Source: an archaeon (GTDB lineage Archaea > Nanobdellota > Nanobdellia > Pacearchaeales > GW2011-AR1). From it: 64,000 bases of DNA. The notes below the pieces were generated by a model. The model searched no databases and was not told where the DNA came from. It saw nothing but the letters and a program-made list of their open reading frames with translations. Numbering within the stretch: position 1 is the first letter of the stretch; the number at the start of each line of letters is the position of its first letter. Below are positions 42,889 through 51,846 of this stretch, piece after piece. Made by a program: the position numbers and the translations under genes. Where the stretch lies: the NCBI GenBank assembly GCA_018651605.1, contig JABIDS010000003.1:46209-110208 (forward strand), read 5' to 3'.

Positions 42889-45681
42889 ATGCAAGACTTT
42901 AATAAAATCCAAGAAAAAGCAAGAAACATCTGGAAGAAAAACAAAACCAAAATAAAACAAGCAATAGATGACAATCCTAAAAAACCAATTTTCTCATTCT
43001 TAGAAGGCCCACCAACAGCAAACGCACCACCAGCCCTCCACCATCTAGAAGTCAGAACATTCAAAGATATAATTTGTAAATACAAATACATGAAAGGATT
43101 CTCAGTTCCAAGAAAAGGAGGATGGGACACACATGGATTACCAGTCGAAGTTCAAGTAGAAAAACAACTAGGATTAAAATCAAAAAAAGAAGTCGTAGAA
43201 TACGGAATGGAAAAATTCATAAAAAAATGCAGAGCAAACGTTTTCTCAAACATCGAAGACTGGAACAAATCAACAGAAGAACTAGGTTACTGGGTAGACT
43301 TAGAAAACCCCTACATAACTTTAGACAACAATTATATTGAAAGCGTTTGGTGGAGCCTAAAAGAACTTTACAATAAAAAATTACTATACAAAGGATTCAA
43401 GGTAGTCCCTTACTGCCCAAGATGCGGAACACCATTATCAAGCCACGAAGTCTCACAAGGATACAAAGACGTAAAAGAAGATTCAGTCTACATAGCATTC
43501 AAATTAAAACAAAAACCAGAATACATATTAGCATGGACAACAACTCCTTGGACACTTCCAGGAAACGTAGCACTAGCAGTTGGAAAAGATTTAGATTATG
43601 TAAAAGTAGAACTTCCAGACAAAGACAAATTAATCTTAGGAAAAGAAAAACTAGACTTAATACAAGGAGACTACAAAATAATAGAAAAACTAAAAGGAAA
43701 AGATTTACTAGGATTAGAATATGAACCTTTATTCAACATAAAAGAATTACAAAATGAAAACTCTCATAAAATAATAAAAGCAGATTTCGTAACAACAGAA
43801 GAAGGAACAGGAGTAGTCCACACTGCAGGAATGTATGGTGAAGACGACTACGAAGTTTGCAAAGAAAACAACATCCCTCTAGTCCACACAGTAGGAGAAG
43901 ACGGAAAATTCAATGAACTAGTTCCACAATGGCAAGGAAAATTCGTCAAAGGAGCAGAACAAGAAATAATAGAAGACCTAAAACAAAGACACCTACTATT
44001 CAAAAAAGAAAAATTCTCACACACTTACCCATTCTGTTGGAGATGCGACTCACCATTATTATATTACGCAGTTGACTCATGGTTCATAGCAGTCACAAAA
44101 CTAAAAAAAGAAATGATTAATGCAAATAAAAAAATAACATGGAACCCAGAACACATTAAAGAAGGAAGATTTGGAAAATGGCTTGAAAACATAAAAGACT
44201 GGAGCTTATCAAGATTTAAATTCTGGGGAACACCTCTACCAATTTGGGAATGCTCTGAAGAATGCGGAGAACAAAAAATAATCGGAAGCGTCCAAGAATT
44301 AAAAGAAAACGCAACAAAACCCTTCAAAGAATATGACCTGCACAGACCTTGGGTAGACAAAATAAAAATAAAATGCAAATGCGGAAAAGAAATGACAAGA
44401 GTTAAAGATTTAATTGATGTATGGTATGACTCAGGCTCAGCAAGCTTCGCCCAATTTCATTACCCATTTGAAAACAAAAAAGAATTCAATAGAAGATTCT
44501 CCTATGATTACATCAGCGAAGCAATAGACCAAACAAGAGGATGGTTCTACACACTTCACGCAATTGGAACAATGTTATTCAACAAACCAACTTACAAAAA
44601 CGTAATCTGCGCAGGACACATTGTAGACGACAAAGGAGAAAAAATGTCAAAAACAAAAGGAAACATAATCAAGCCAAACGACATCATAGAAAAAACAGGA
44701 GTAGACGCAGTAAGACTACAATTCTGCACATCAGACACAGGCAACTTCAAAAGATTTTCCCAAGAATCAATGAAAGAATCAGTCCTACCATTTTTATCAG
44801 TCCTAGAAAACTGCTACAAATTCTACCTACAAAAAGAAAACAAAAAACTCCAAGAACCAAAAATAGAAGATAAATGGATACTAAGCAAACTAAACAACCT
44901 CATAATCAACACAGAAAAATCACTAGACACTTACGAAATCCACAAACCATTCCAAGAAATACTAGATTTCACAATCAACGATTTCTCAAGAACATACATA
45001 AAAATGACAAGAGACAGAGATGACAACAAAGAAATCCTAAAACAAATCCTAGAAACCCTTTCACTAATCCTCGCACCATTCGCACCTTACATCTCAGAAT
45101 ACATTTACAGCGAATTCAACAAAGACTCAGTTCACCTCTCAAAATATCCAAAACCAAATACAAAACAAATAAACAAAAAATTAGAAACCGAATTCCAAAT
45201 AGCTCTAGATATAATTGAAAAAGGACTAGCAGAAAGAGACAAAGAACAAATTGGACTTAAATGGCCATTATCAAAAGCAACAATAAAAACAAAACAAAAA
45301 ATATCAAAACAACTCCAAAACATAATCACAACCCAACTAAACATAAAAACCATCCAAATTCAAGAAACAAAAGATGAAACATCAATCACTCTAGACACAA
45401 ACTTAACACCAGAACTAGAAGCCGAAGGTTATGCTCGAGAAATCTCAAGAAAAGTCCAAGCCCTAAGAAAAAACAAAGGACTAATCAAAACAGATAACAT
45501 AGAACTAGCAATAATCCTTCCAGAAGAACTGCAAGAACCAATACAATCACAATTAGATTTTATAAAACAAAGAACAAATTCCAAAGATGTCACAATAAAT
45601 AAAGAGAAAACAAACTACAAACATTCTTCAGACGAGAAAATCAAAGGAAAAGAGATTAAAATCCTTTTCAACAAACTCTAA
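42889..45681 (+). CDS. ileS: Isoleucyl-tRNA synthetase
   Basis: Protein of 930 residues. The class I HIGH-type motif is HHLE at residues 51-54 and KMSKT at 585-589. The editing domain contains LAWTTTPWTLPGNVALAVG. CPRCG and CWRCD Cys pairs may hold zinc; the anticodon-binding domain is LSRTYIKMTRDR-type, with a C-terminal archaeal/eukaryotic extension (LRKNKGLIKTDNIELAI). It charges tRNA-Ile and is cotranscribed with cimA, so both supply and use of isoleucine would respond to the same leader. Confidence 0.96.
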   Translation: MQDFNKIQEKARNIWKKNKTKIKQAIDDNPKKPIFSFLEGPPTANAPPALHHLEVRTFKDIICKYKYMKGFSVPRKGGWDTHGLPVEVQVEKQLGLKSKKEVVEYGMEKFIKKCRANVFSNIEDWNKSTEELGYWVDLENPYITLDNNYIESVWWSLKELYNKKLLYKGFKVVPYCPRCGTPLSSHEVSQGYKDVKEDSVYIAFKLKQKPEYILAWTTTPWTLPGNVALAVGKDLDYVKVELPDKDKLILGKEKLDLIQGDYKIIEKLKGKDLLGLEYEPLFNIKELQNENSHKIIKADFVTTEEGTGVVHTAGMYGEDDYEVCKENNIPLVHTVGEDGKFNELVPQWQGKFVKGAEQEIIEDLKQRHLLFKKEKFSHTYPFCWRCDSPLLYYAVDSWFIAVTKLKKEMINANKKITWNPEHIKEGRFGKWLENIKDWSLSRFKFWGTPLPIWECSEECGEQKIIGSVQELKENATKPFKEYDLHRPWVDKIKIKCKCGKEMTRVKDLIDVWYDSGSASFAQFHYPFENKKEFNRRFSYDYISEAIDQTRGWFYTLHAIGTMLFNKPTYKNVICAGHIVDDKGEKMSKTKGNIIKPNDIIEKTGVDAVRLQFCTSDTGNFKRFSQESMKESVLPFLSVLENCYKFYLQKENKKLQEPKIEDKWILSKLNNLIINTEKSLDTYEIHKPFQEILDFTINDFSRTYIKMTRDRDDNKEILKQILETLSLILAPFAPYISEYIYSEFNKDSVHLSKYPKPNTKQINKKLETEFQIALDIIEKGLAERDKEQIGLKWPLSKATIKTKQKISKQLQNIITTQLNIKTIQIQETKDETSITLDTNLTPELEAEGYAREISRKVQALRKNKGLIKTDNIELAIILPEELQEPIQSQLDFIKQRTNSKDVTINKEKTNYKHSSDEKIKGKEIKILFNKL

Positions 45682-45827
45682 CCTACCACTCCAATATACA
45701 CATCCCATTACACACAATTCCAACATAAATCCTAGCAACCGACGATAAAAATCAAACACTTTTTAATACTATCTTTAAATGACGAAAACATTTAAATACT
45801 CCTATCCGATTATAATAGCATAAAAAG

Positions 45828-46631
45828 ATGATAGTAAAAGAAGAGTTTTTAAGCAGACTAAGAAAAATATTCGACCTTAATTTATATGAGGTAAGAGTAT
45901 GGACAGCCTTATTATCCCGAGGAGTAAGCACAGCCGGAGAGCTAAGTAACATCTCAGACGTCCCTCGTTCAAGAACCTACGACATTCTAGAAACATTAGA
46001 AAAAAAAGGATTTATAGTTATGAAATTAGGAAAACCAATAAAATTCGTAGCACTAAAACCAGAAGAAGTTATAGAAAGAGTAAAAAAGAATTTAACAACA
46101 GAAGCTGCAGAAAAAAGCAAAAGACTAGACAAATTAAAACAAGAAGAAATCCTAACAGAACTATCAGACTTATTCACTCAAGGAGTAAAATTCGTTGAAC
46201 CTGCAGATTTATCCGGAAGCGTCAAAGGAAGACAAAACGCCTACAATCATTTAGACATGATGATAAGAGAAGCAGAATCAACAATCACAATCGCAACAAC
46301 TGCCGCAGGACTAAACAGAAAAATGGAAGCCCTACTACCAAGTTTAGAAAAAGCAAAAAAACGAGGAGTCATAATAAGAATCGCAACTCAAGTCGCAGAT
46401 GATAATAAAGAAATAGTAAAAGAACTTTCAAAAGTTGCAGAAATAAAACACATGCCAAAGATGAGAGCAAGATTCGCAATTGTTGATAGCACACAACTTC
46501 TTTTCCTTGTCCTAGATGACGAAAAAGTTCACCCTAATTATGATGTCGCAATCTGGCTATCAACCGATTTCTTCGCAGCTGCAATGGAACAATTATTTGA
46601 AGCCGCATGGAAAGGGTTTAAAAATATATAA
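45828..46631 (+). CDS. TrmB-family transcriptional regulator
   Basis: Protein of 267 residues. The N-terminal winged helix (ELSNISDVPRSRTYDILETL, then EKKGFIV) is followed by a coiled-coil linker and a ligand-binding domain resembling phospholipase-D-like TrmB C-terminal regions (NRKMEALLPSLEKAKKRGV). It is typical of euryarchaeal sugar-responsive regulators; the ligand here is unknown. TTTAAATACT lies about 35 nt upstream. Confidence 0.85.
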   Translation: MIVKEEFLSRLRKIFDLNLYEVRVWTALLSRGVSTAGELSNISDVPRSRTYDILETLEKKGFIVMKLGKPIKFVALKPEEVIERVKKNLTTEAAEKSKRLDKLKQEEILTELSDLFTQGVKFVEPADLSGSVKGRQNAYNHLDMMIREAESTITIATTAAGLNRKMEALLPSLEKAKKRGVIIRIATQVADDNKEIVKELSKVAEIKHMPKMRARFAIVDSTQLLFLVLDDEKVHPNYDVAIWLSTDFFAAAMEQLFEAAWKGFKNI

Positions 46632-46671
46632 TAACAAATATATTTAAAAATCCAATTTTCTATTAATATTT

Positions 46672-46749
46672 ATGAAAGGAGAACAATTACGGAGTAAGAA
46701 TCTAAAAGGGAAAGATACATCGAAGAAAACCGTAGGTTGTCTTAGATAA
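46672..46749 (+). CDS. Upstream ORF (25 codons) abutting the next gene
   Basis: MKGEQLRSKNLKGKDTSKKT plus VGCLR, stop TAA touching the ATG at 46750. A TATTTAAAAATCC box is about 27 nt before its ATG. The sequence contains AATCTAAAAGG and GATACATC, also found in order in the A repeats, and hairpin-forming AACC-GTA-GGTT. Whether the peptide or the RNA fold matters is unknown. Confidence 0.5.
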   Translation: MKGEQLRSKNLKGKDTSKKTVGCLR

Positions 46750-47073
46750 ATGATATCCCCAAGCTACCTAATAATCATCGGACTCTTCTTACTATATTAT
46801 TTAACACTCCTAATCATAGAAAGAAGAATGCTCCACGACCCAAAAGAAATAATCTCAAAATTCCTATCAGTCATATTATTTTACGCAGGAATATCAATAA
46901 TCTATTTCTCACTAACTGGAAAACCATTCTTCACAGAATCAACAGAAACCTACAATCTCTACATATTCATAATAGGATTCGTAGCAATACTCTGGACAAT
47001 TCCAGAATTACTCTCAGAATTCAAATTCTTTAAAAAATTCATGAATGGTGATACAAAGAAAAAGAAAAAATAA
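46750..47073 (+). CDS. Membrane protein with three helices
   Basis: Protein of 107 residues. Three hydrophobic stretches: LIIIGLFLLYYLTLLII, FLSVILFYAGISIIYFSL and LYIFIIGFVAILWTIPELL, with a Lys-rich tail (GDTKKKKK). No family is recognised. Preceded directly by a 25-codon upstream ORF. Confidence 0.6.
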   Translation: MISPSYLIIIGLFLLYYLTLLIIERRMLHDPKEIISKFLSVILFYAGISIIYFSLTGKPFFTESTETYNLYIFIIGFVAILWTIPELLSEFKFFKKFMNGDTKKKKK

Positions 47074-47271
47074 TCAATAATTCATAACCAACTTACTTAA
47101 AACAGGATGTTCACTTAAACCTACAAGCTCAGCTTCAGCAACAACAGCATCTACATAATCATGGCAAACACATTCACTAAGAAATCTATAATCTCCTTCA
47201 AGTCCATCACCCTTACTCAAACCTTCAACAAATTCTCTTGGACTGATATCCAAACTAATATCCAAACTCAT
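47074..47271 (-). CDS. Hypothetical 65-residue protein
   Basis: ATG 47271 is chosen since TTTATATAAT lies 25 nt upstream. Small acidic, predicted helical (FVEGLSKGDGLEGDYRFLSE), with Cys-x-Cys-His (ECVCHDY). Function unknown. It converges with the upstream membrane gene. Confidence 0.5.
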   Translation of the reverse strand: MSLDISLDISPREFVEGLSKGDGLEGDYRFLSECVCHDYVDAVVAEAELVGLSEHPVLSKLVMNY

Positions 47272-47302
47272 AAAAAACACAACACTCAAGATTATATAAA
47301 TA

Positions 47303-48595
47303 TTACCCTACTTCACCAACCATATGATGCACCCCAACACTCTTAATCACTACCTCAAGATTCTTTCCCAATAACTCCTTCCAACCAAATTCCCCACCAG
47401 AACCCTTAACCAAAACAATATTATAATTCTCATCTCTTCCCTCAAACAACCCTCCACTTAAAGACTTATTAACAAAAACCTTCACCTTCTTCCCAACAAA
47501 CTTCTTCTTATTATCCAAAGCCCCAGCTCGATGACATTCCATCAACTCACTAGCCCTCTTACTAACAACCTCTCCAGACAACTCCTTCAACTTCCAAGCC
47601 TCAGTCCCCTTATGCCGAGAAAACTTTGACAAATTAAAAACATCCGGCTTAAACTCAGAAACAAACCCAAGACTACCACGAAAATCCCCAACACTCTCAC
47701 TAGGATAACCAACAATAACATCAGTCGCAAAAACTCCATCAGGAAACTCTTTACGAAATCTTTCAACAATCTTCTCAACCAATTCAATTTCATACCCACG
47801 CCTCATAGACTTCAAAACATCATCACTCCCAGACTGAATCGGCACATGCAGAAACTTATACATCTTCTTATCCTTAAACACAGAAATCATCTCATCCAAT
47901 ATCAAAAACAAACCAGCAGGATTCATCATCCCCAACCGAACCTTAAACCTCCCTTTCAATAATAACACTCGACGCAACAACTCCACCAACCTAGACTCAC
48001 CATATTTATCAACACCATAAACAGCACAATCTTGCGAAGTCAACCAAATCTCCTTAGCCCCATTCCTTAAATCACTCTCAACACTTTTAACAACATCATC
48101 AATATCAAAAGAAAACAAATCACCCTTAGCCAACTTTGTCTTACAATAACTACAATTCCCCAAACAACCCTCAGAAATCTGCGTAATCCCAATCAACTTA
48201 TTGGAAGAAATCTTAGGCAAACCAACTTTCACTTCATTTCTTTTATCCAAATAATTCTCATAATTTTTCAACAAATTCACAATATTTTTAAAATTATGAG
48301 TCCCCAAAAGCAAACAATCCACAGCAAGCTTTTTCAACTCCTTAGCATCAGTCTCAGGCATACACCCAGCAATTACTAAAATTTTCTTAGGATATTTCTT
48401 CGACAAATCCTGCACCCGCCTCTTAATTTTATTCTCAGTCTTCCCTTTAACAACACACGAATTCAAAACAATAATATCTGCAATATCAGAATTACCAACT
48501 AATCCATAACCCGCACCCCTAAGTAAACCTCCAATAATTTCAGAATTATTCTGATTCGCAGCACATCCATAAGTTTCAATATAAACTTCTTTCAT
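47303..48595 (-). CDS. MiaB-like tRNA methylthiotransferase (e-MtaB/CDKAL1 type)
   Basis: Protein of 430 residues. An N-terminal UPF0004 domain with VYIETYGCAANQNN (Cys1), VLNSCVVK (Cys2) and VIAGCMPET (Cys3) binds one cluster. The radical SAM core has EGCLGNCSYCKTK (CxxxCxxC), and there is a C-terminal TRAM-like end (VFVNKSLSGGLFEGRDENYN). It adds a methylthio group to t6A37 of tRNAs reading ANN codons. The archaeal length and motif order fit e-MtaB. Confidence 0.93.
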   Translation of the reverse strand: MKEVYIETYGCAANQNNSEIIGGLLRGAGYGLVGNSDIADIIVLNSCVVKGKTENKIKRRVQDLSKKYPKKILVIAGCMPETDAKELKKLAVDCLLLGTHNFKNIVNLLKNYENYLDKRNEVKVGLPKISSNKLIGITQISEGCLGNCSYCKTKLAKGDLFSFDIDDVVKSVESDLRNGAKEIWLTSQDCAVYGVDKYGESRLVELLRRVLLLKGRFKVRLGMMNPAGLFLILDEMISVFKDKKMYKFLHVPIQSGSDDVLKSMRRGYEIELVEKIVERFRKEFPDGVFATDVIVGYPSESVGDFRGSLGFVSEFKPDVFNLSKFSRHKGTEAWKLKELSGEVVSKRASELMECHRAGALDNKKKFVGKKVKVFVNKSLSGGLFEGRDENYNIVLVKGSGGEFGWKELLGKNLEVVIKSVGVHHMVGEVG

Positions 48596-48689
48596 GAAAA
48601 AATTGAGAATTAAACCTTTAAAGAGTTTACCCTAAATATATCTTTAACAGTAAATAAATATTTATAAATCATTTCAACATAATCTAAAA

Positions 48690-49001
48690 ATGCCTCCAAA
48701 AATACATTATACATCAACTTCAAAAGAAGAGTATTCAGAATTAGAAAAAGATATGAAAAGATTCTTAGAAGGCTACTCCATTTTCCCAGAAGGAGATATA
48801 GGAGTTAGAAGGGGGCATAATAATTGTGTTAGAATTTCACCACTTCAAGGAATAATAAAGGAAGTTAGCCCAACACAACTTAAAAAAGAGAGAGCTCCAA
48901 AAGCAGAATTAGAAAGATTAAGTCCAGAATACAAATTTGCAATAATGAAACTTGATGACGTTATCTATCAGATTAATTTTGATGACACTGTAACTACTTA
49001 A
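48690..49001 (+). CDS. Hypothetical soluble protein
   Basis: Protein of 103 residues, charged, mixed alpha/beta, no family recognised. ATATTTATAAATC lies about 25-30 nt upstream. Paired with the next small orphan gene. Both have purine-rich coding strands unlike nearby conserved genes. Confidence 0.5.
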   Translation: MPPKIHYTSTSKEEYSELEKDMKRFLEGYSIFPEGDIGVRRGHNNCVRISPLQGIIKEVSPTQLKKERAPKAELERLSPEYKFAIMKLDDVIYQINFDDTVTT

Positions 49002-49042
49002 TATATATTTTCAAAATCATATTTATTTAAAAAGTAAATCAC

Positions 49043-49366
49043 ATGAGAAATAAAATGACAACATACACATTATCAGAGAGAGTTTGGAGCAATACAAATA
49101 AAAGATTTATTTGCATTAGAGGAGATAGTCAATATTTTGGAGGAGAAAGCATTAGAGAAAATGACAAAGGATTAGCTTCAAAAAATTTATATGAATTAGT
49201 TAAACAGTTTCAAGATCTAGGATATAAATTAAAAAAAGGAGATAAAATTACAACAATTCCTACAGAAGTATCAGTTGTTGGAGATTATAGTGATCATCCG
49301 ATTAGAAATTCACTTCTAGAAAAATTTGAAACACATTTTCTAAGATCTCAAGAAAAACAAATTTAA
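49043..49366 (+). CDS. Hypothetical soluble protein
   Basis: Protein of 107 residues (or 103 if ATG 49055 is used). Beta-rich start (TTYTLSERVWSNTNKRFICI), helical middle. No family is recognised. It converges with argS. Confidence 0.5.
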   Translation: MRNKMTTYTLSERVWSNTNKRFICIRGDSQYFGGESIRENDKGLASKNLYELVKQFQDLGYKLKKGDKITTIPTEVSVVGDYSDHPIRNSLLEKFETHFLRSQEKQI

Positions 49367-49369
49367 ACC

Positions 49370-51073
49370 TTACATCTCATCCATAACTTCAATCCCTAAA
49401 AGCCCCAAACCATTTCTCAACACAACCCTAAACGATTCAATCAACTTCAACCTAAAACTCTCACTATCAGAACCAACAACTTTACACTCATGATAAAACT
49501 CATTAAACACCTTCGCCAACTCAAAACAATAATTCGCAATCAAAGAAGGATTCATCCTCTCACCACTAACCAAAACAACCTCTGGAAATTTCGAAATCTT
49601 ACTCATCAAAGCAATCTCTTCCTTACCTAACTCTCCAATCTTAACCTTTCCAACACTACCTTTCTTCAAAATCGAACTCGCTCGAGCATACGAATACTGC
49701 AAATAAACTCCACTATTCCCTTCAAAAGCCAAAGCCTTTTCCTTATCAAAAATAATTGTCTTATGAGGATCCTGACTCAACATTGAATACTTTATAGAAC
49801 CAATAGCAATTTTCAAAGCACGATTCTCAACTTCTTTCTTACTCAACTTTTTCCATTTCTTCAAAACACCTTTCCGAGCAAAATCAGTCACACCCTCCTT
49901 AAAATTAGAATACAAAATATTATCTCCAGTCCGAGAAGACATCTTACCATGAGGCAAACGAACCATTCCAAAACCAAGATGCTTAAACTCATCCCGCTTC
50001 TCAATTCCCATCAACTCAAGCGTCTTAAACAATTGCCTAAAATGCAAATTCTGTTCATCCCCAGAAATTATAATATACTCATCCAATTTAGAATCATTCA
50101 ACTTATGCTCCACCAAAGCCAAATCCTTTGCAGAATAAAGAACAGTCCCATCTCTCCTCAACAAAACCCAAACACCCATCTTATACTTTTCCAAATTCAT
50201 AATTATCGCTTCATCAGACATCTCAGCAACACCCTTTTTCAAAAGCTCCTGAGCAATACTTTTCCCAGCCATCTCCATCTCCGACTCAAAATAATGCCTA
50301 TCAAACTTCGTCCCCAACTCACTATAAATTTTATCCCAAGACTTAATAGAAAGCCCGCGAGTCTTTTTCCAAAGCGCATTCACAGACTTATCACTTTTCT
50401 CTTCAATCTTTCTATTTATTTCATCAACTTGCTTCTGCAATTTCTCATTCTTAGCCAATCTTTTAACAGCATCAACATAAATACTCGCAATCCATTCCTC
50501 ATCATCTTTTAATTTTTCCTTAGAATGATATTTAAGATAACACCAAATCCATTTAGCAATATGCATTCCAGTATCCCCATTATAATTAGCACGAACAACT
50601 TTCTTTCCTAAAAATTCATAAATCCTAGACAGACTCTCACCCAAAGTCGTCCCCCTTATATGCCCTACATGAAACGCCTTATGCGTATTCGGTTGCGAAA
50701 ACTCAATCATAATCTTTCCACTTTCTTTACCCTTCCCATAACCACTTTTTATCTTAATCACTTTCCTAGCAAGCTCTTTCTTATCAATAAAAAAATTAAC
50801 ATAAGGTCCAACAGCCCTAACAGATTCAATCCCCTCACCAACTTTTATCTTCCCAGCCAAATGTTTAGCAATATCAACAGGCGACTTCTTCTCAAAAAAA
50901 TCCTTCTCAACACGCTCCCACATTTCATCACTTTTAGGCTTACTCAAAACAAAACACGGAAAAGCATAATCACCCATCTCCAAACTCGGCGGACTCTCCA
51001 AAACAGCCTCCACTTCAGACTTCTCTAACCCACTTTCCTTCACTAACAACTCAACAACTTTATCTTTAAACAT
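49370..51073 (-). CDS. argS: Arginyl-tRNA synthetase
   Basis: ATG 51073 is used, giving MFKDKVVELLVKES; the longer track start lies over the promoter. The product has 567 residues. Class I motif HVGHIRGT (HIGH), the ArgRS N-terminal add1 domain (residues 1-100), the KMSKS region degenerated to HGKMSSRTGD as in ArgRS, and a DALR anticodon domain with YLQYSYARASSIL. A single TATA element is shared with the divergent zinc-protein gene. Confidence 0.95.
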   Translation of the reverse strand: MFKDKVVELLVKESGLEKSEVEAVLESPPSLEMGDYAFPCFVLSKPKSDEMWERVEKDFFEKKSPVDIAKHLAGKIKVGEGIESVRAVGPYVNFFIDKKELARKVIKIKSGYGKGKESGKIMIEFSQPNTHKAFHVGHIRGTTLGESLSRIYEFLGKKVVRANYNGDTGMHIAKWIWCYLKYHSKEKLKDDEEWIASIYVDAVKRLAKNEKLQKQVDEINRKIEEKSDKSVNALWKKTRGLSIKSWDKIYSELGTKFDRHYFESEMEMAGKSIAQELLKKGVAEMSDEAIIMNLEKYKMGVWVLLRRDGTVLYSAKDLALVEHKLNDSKLDEYIIISGDEQNLHFRQLFKTLELMGIEKRDEFKHLGFGMVRLPHGKMSSRTGDNILYSNFKEGVTDFARKGVLKKWKKLSKKEVENRALKIAIGSIKYSMLSQDPHKTIIFDKEKALAFEGNSGVYLQYSYARASSILKKGSVGKVKIGELGKEEIALMSKISKFPEVVLVSGERMNPSLIANYCFELAKVFNEFYHECKVVGSDSESFRLKLIESFRVVLRNGLGLLGIEVMDEM

Positions 51074-51091
51074 ACTTATACCAACAACAAC

Positions 51092-51102
51092 ATATTTATA
51101 AA
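51092..51102. promoter_or_regulatory. Shared bidirectional TATA element
   Basis: ATATTTATAAA, nearly symmetrical, is centred 24 nt from the argS ATG (minus) and 27 nt from the zinc-protein ATG (plus). Both fit leaderless starts, and no other box is present in this 50-bp gap. Confidence 0.6.
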
Positions 51103-51123
51103 ACTTCACAACCTAACAAAAAC

Positions 51124-51303
51124 ATGGTAGCAACAAAAAAATGCATACTCTGTAACGAGAAAATAGAAGAAGAATACGGAAAACTAAAAGGAACAATAAT
51201 AAAAGTTAAAGACGAAAACAAAAAAATCCAATTCATCCCAGTTTGCTCAACCTGTCAAAAACAATCAGATCATATAGACAACGCAAAAATAAAGGCAGCA
51301 TAA
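51124..51303 (+). CDS. Small zinc-ribbon-like protein
   Basis: This 59-residue protein is not in the ORF track. It starts MVATKKCILCNEKIEEEYGK and includes PVCSTCQKQSDH, two CxxC pairs about 38 residues apart, so one zinc is likely. It is common in small archaeal proteins of unknown role. It is divergent from argS. Confidence 0.65.
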   Translation: MVATKKCILCNEKIEEEYGKLKGTIIKVKDENKKIQFIPVCSTCQKQSDHIDNAKIKAA

Positions 51304-51349
51304 TCTTTCTCAAGATAAACAATATATAACCAACTAACTTTTAAAAAAT

Positions 51350-51507
51350 AAAAAAAGAGGATAAAAACCGAAGTTCAAATCCTCTATTCATTCAACCGAA
51401 GTTAAATGAAAAGAAGAGAAAAACCGAAGTTCAACTCTTCTTTGTTAACCGAAGTCAACAAAGCAAGAAAAAACCGAAGTTCAATCCTGCTACCTACCGA
51501 AGTAGAC
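51350..51507 (-). ncRNA. Array of six UUCG-capped hairpins, candidate novel RNA
   Basis: On the minus strand six hairpins occur in a row, each capped C(UUCG)G: CTAC/GTAG, GCAGGA/TCTTGC, TTTGTT/AACAAA, AGAAGAG/CTCTTCT, TTCATT/AATGAA and GAGGAT/ATCCTC, all with inner AACTTCGGTT or similar. Stem sequences differ but all pair; one pair is G-U on the minus strand and A-C on the plus, which fixes the strand. CTTTATATAG (51528-51537) is about 25 nt before the likely +1 at 51507. A T-run ends it near 51343-51356. Confidence 0.75.
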
Positions 51508-51527
51508 AATTATTATAACTATTAAGA

Positions 51528-51537
51528 CTATATAAAG
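51528..51537 (-). promoter_or_regulatory. TATA box of the hairpin-array RNA
   Basis: CTTTATATAG on the minus strand, spaced about 25 nt before the first hairpin. Confidence 0.6.
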
Positions 51538-51624
51538 ATTGTTTTTCATCAAAAAGGGACAACAAATTCCAATTTCAATTAAAAGCCAATTTACCGACGA
51601 CAAAAAATAAAATCCAAAAAAAAA

Positions 51625-51708
51625 TGCGAGGGGTAGGAGTCGAACCTACGAAGGCACTAAGCCACAGGATCTTAAGTCCTGCGCATTTGACCACTCTGCA
51701 ACCCTCGC
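51625..51708 (-). tRNA. tRNA-Leu (anticodon TAA)
   Basis: Class II, 84 nt. Acceptor GCGAGGG/CCCTCGC, anticodon arm CAGGA-CTTAAGA-TCCTG, long variable arm, T arm GTAGG-TTCGACT-CCTAC. The discriminator is A, with no encoded CCA. Confidence 0.95.
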
Positions 51709-51846
51709 ATATATAAAAAACTTACACAATTCACTTTAAAAAATCTTTGGTTCCCATTATTTTAAGCTATATCAACAATCTAGACAAAATAAACATATAT
51801 CTTCCTATTCAACAATCTATTTAAACAATAAAACAATACCAAAAAC

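Noticed and set aside
51350-51507. CRISPR array suggested by six ACCGAAGT repeats
   Set aside because: The repeats are only 8-10 nt, spacing is irregular and flanking bases pair across each copy. No cas genes are present. It is a hairpin array.
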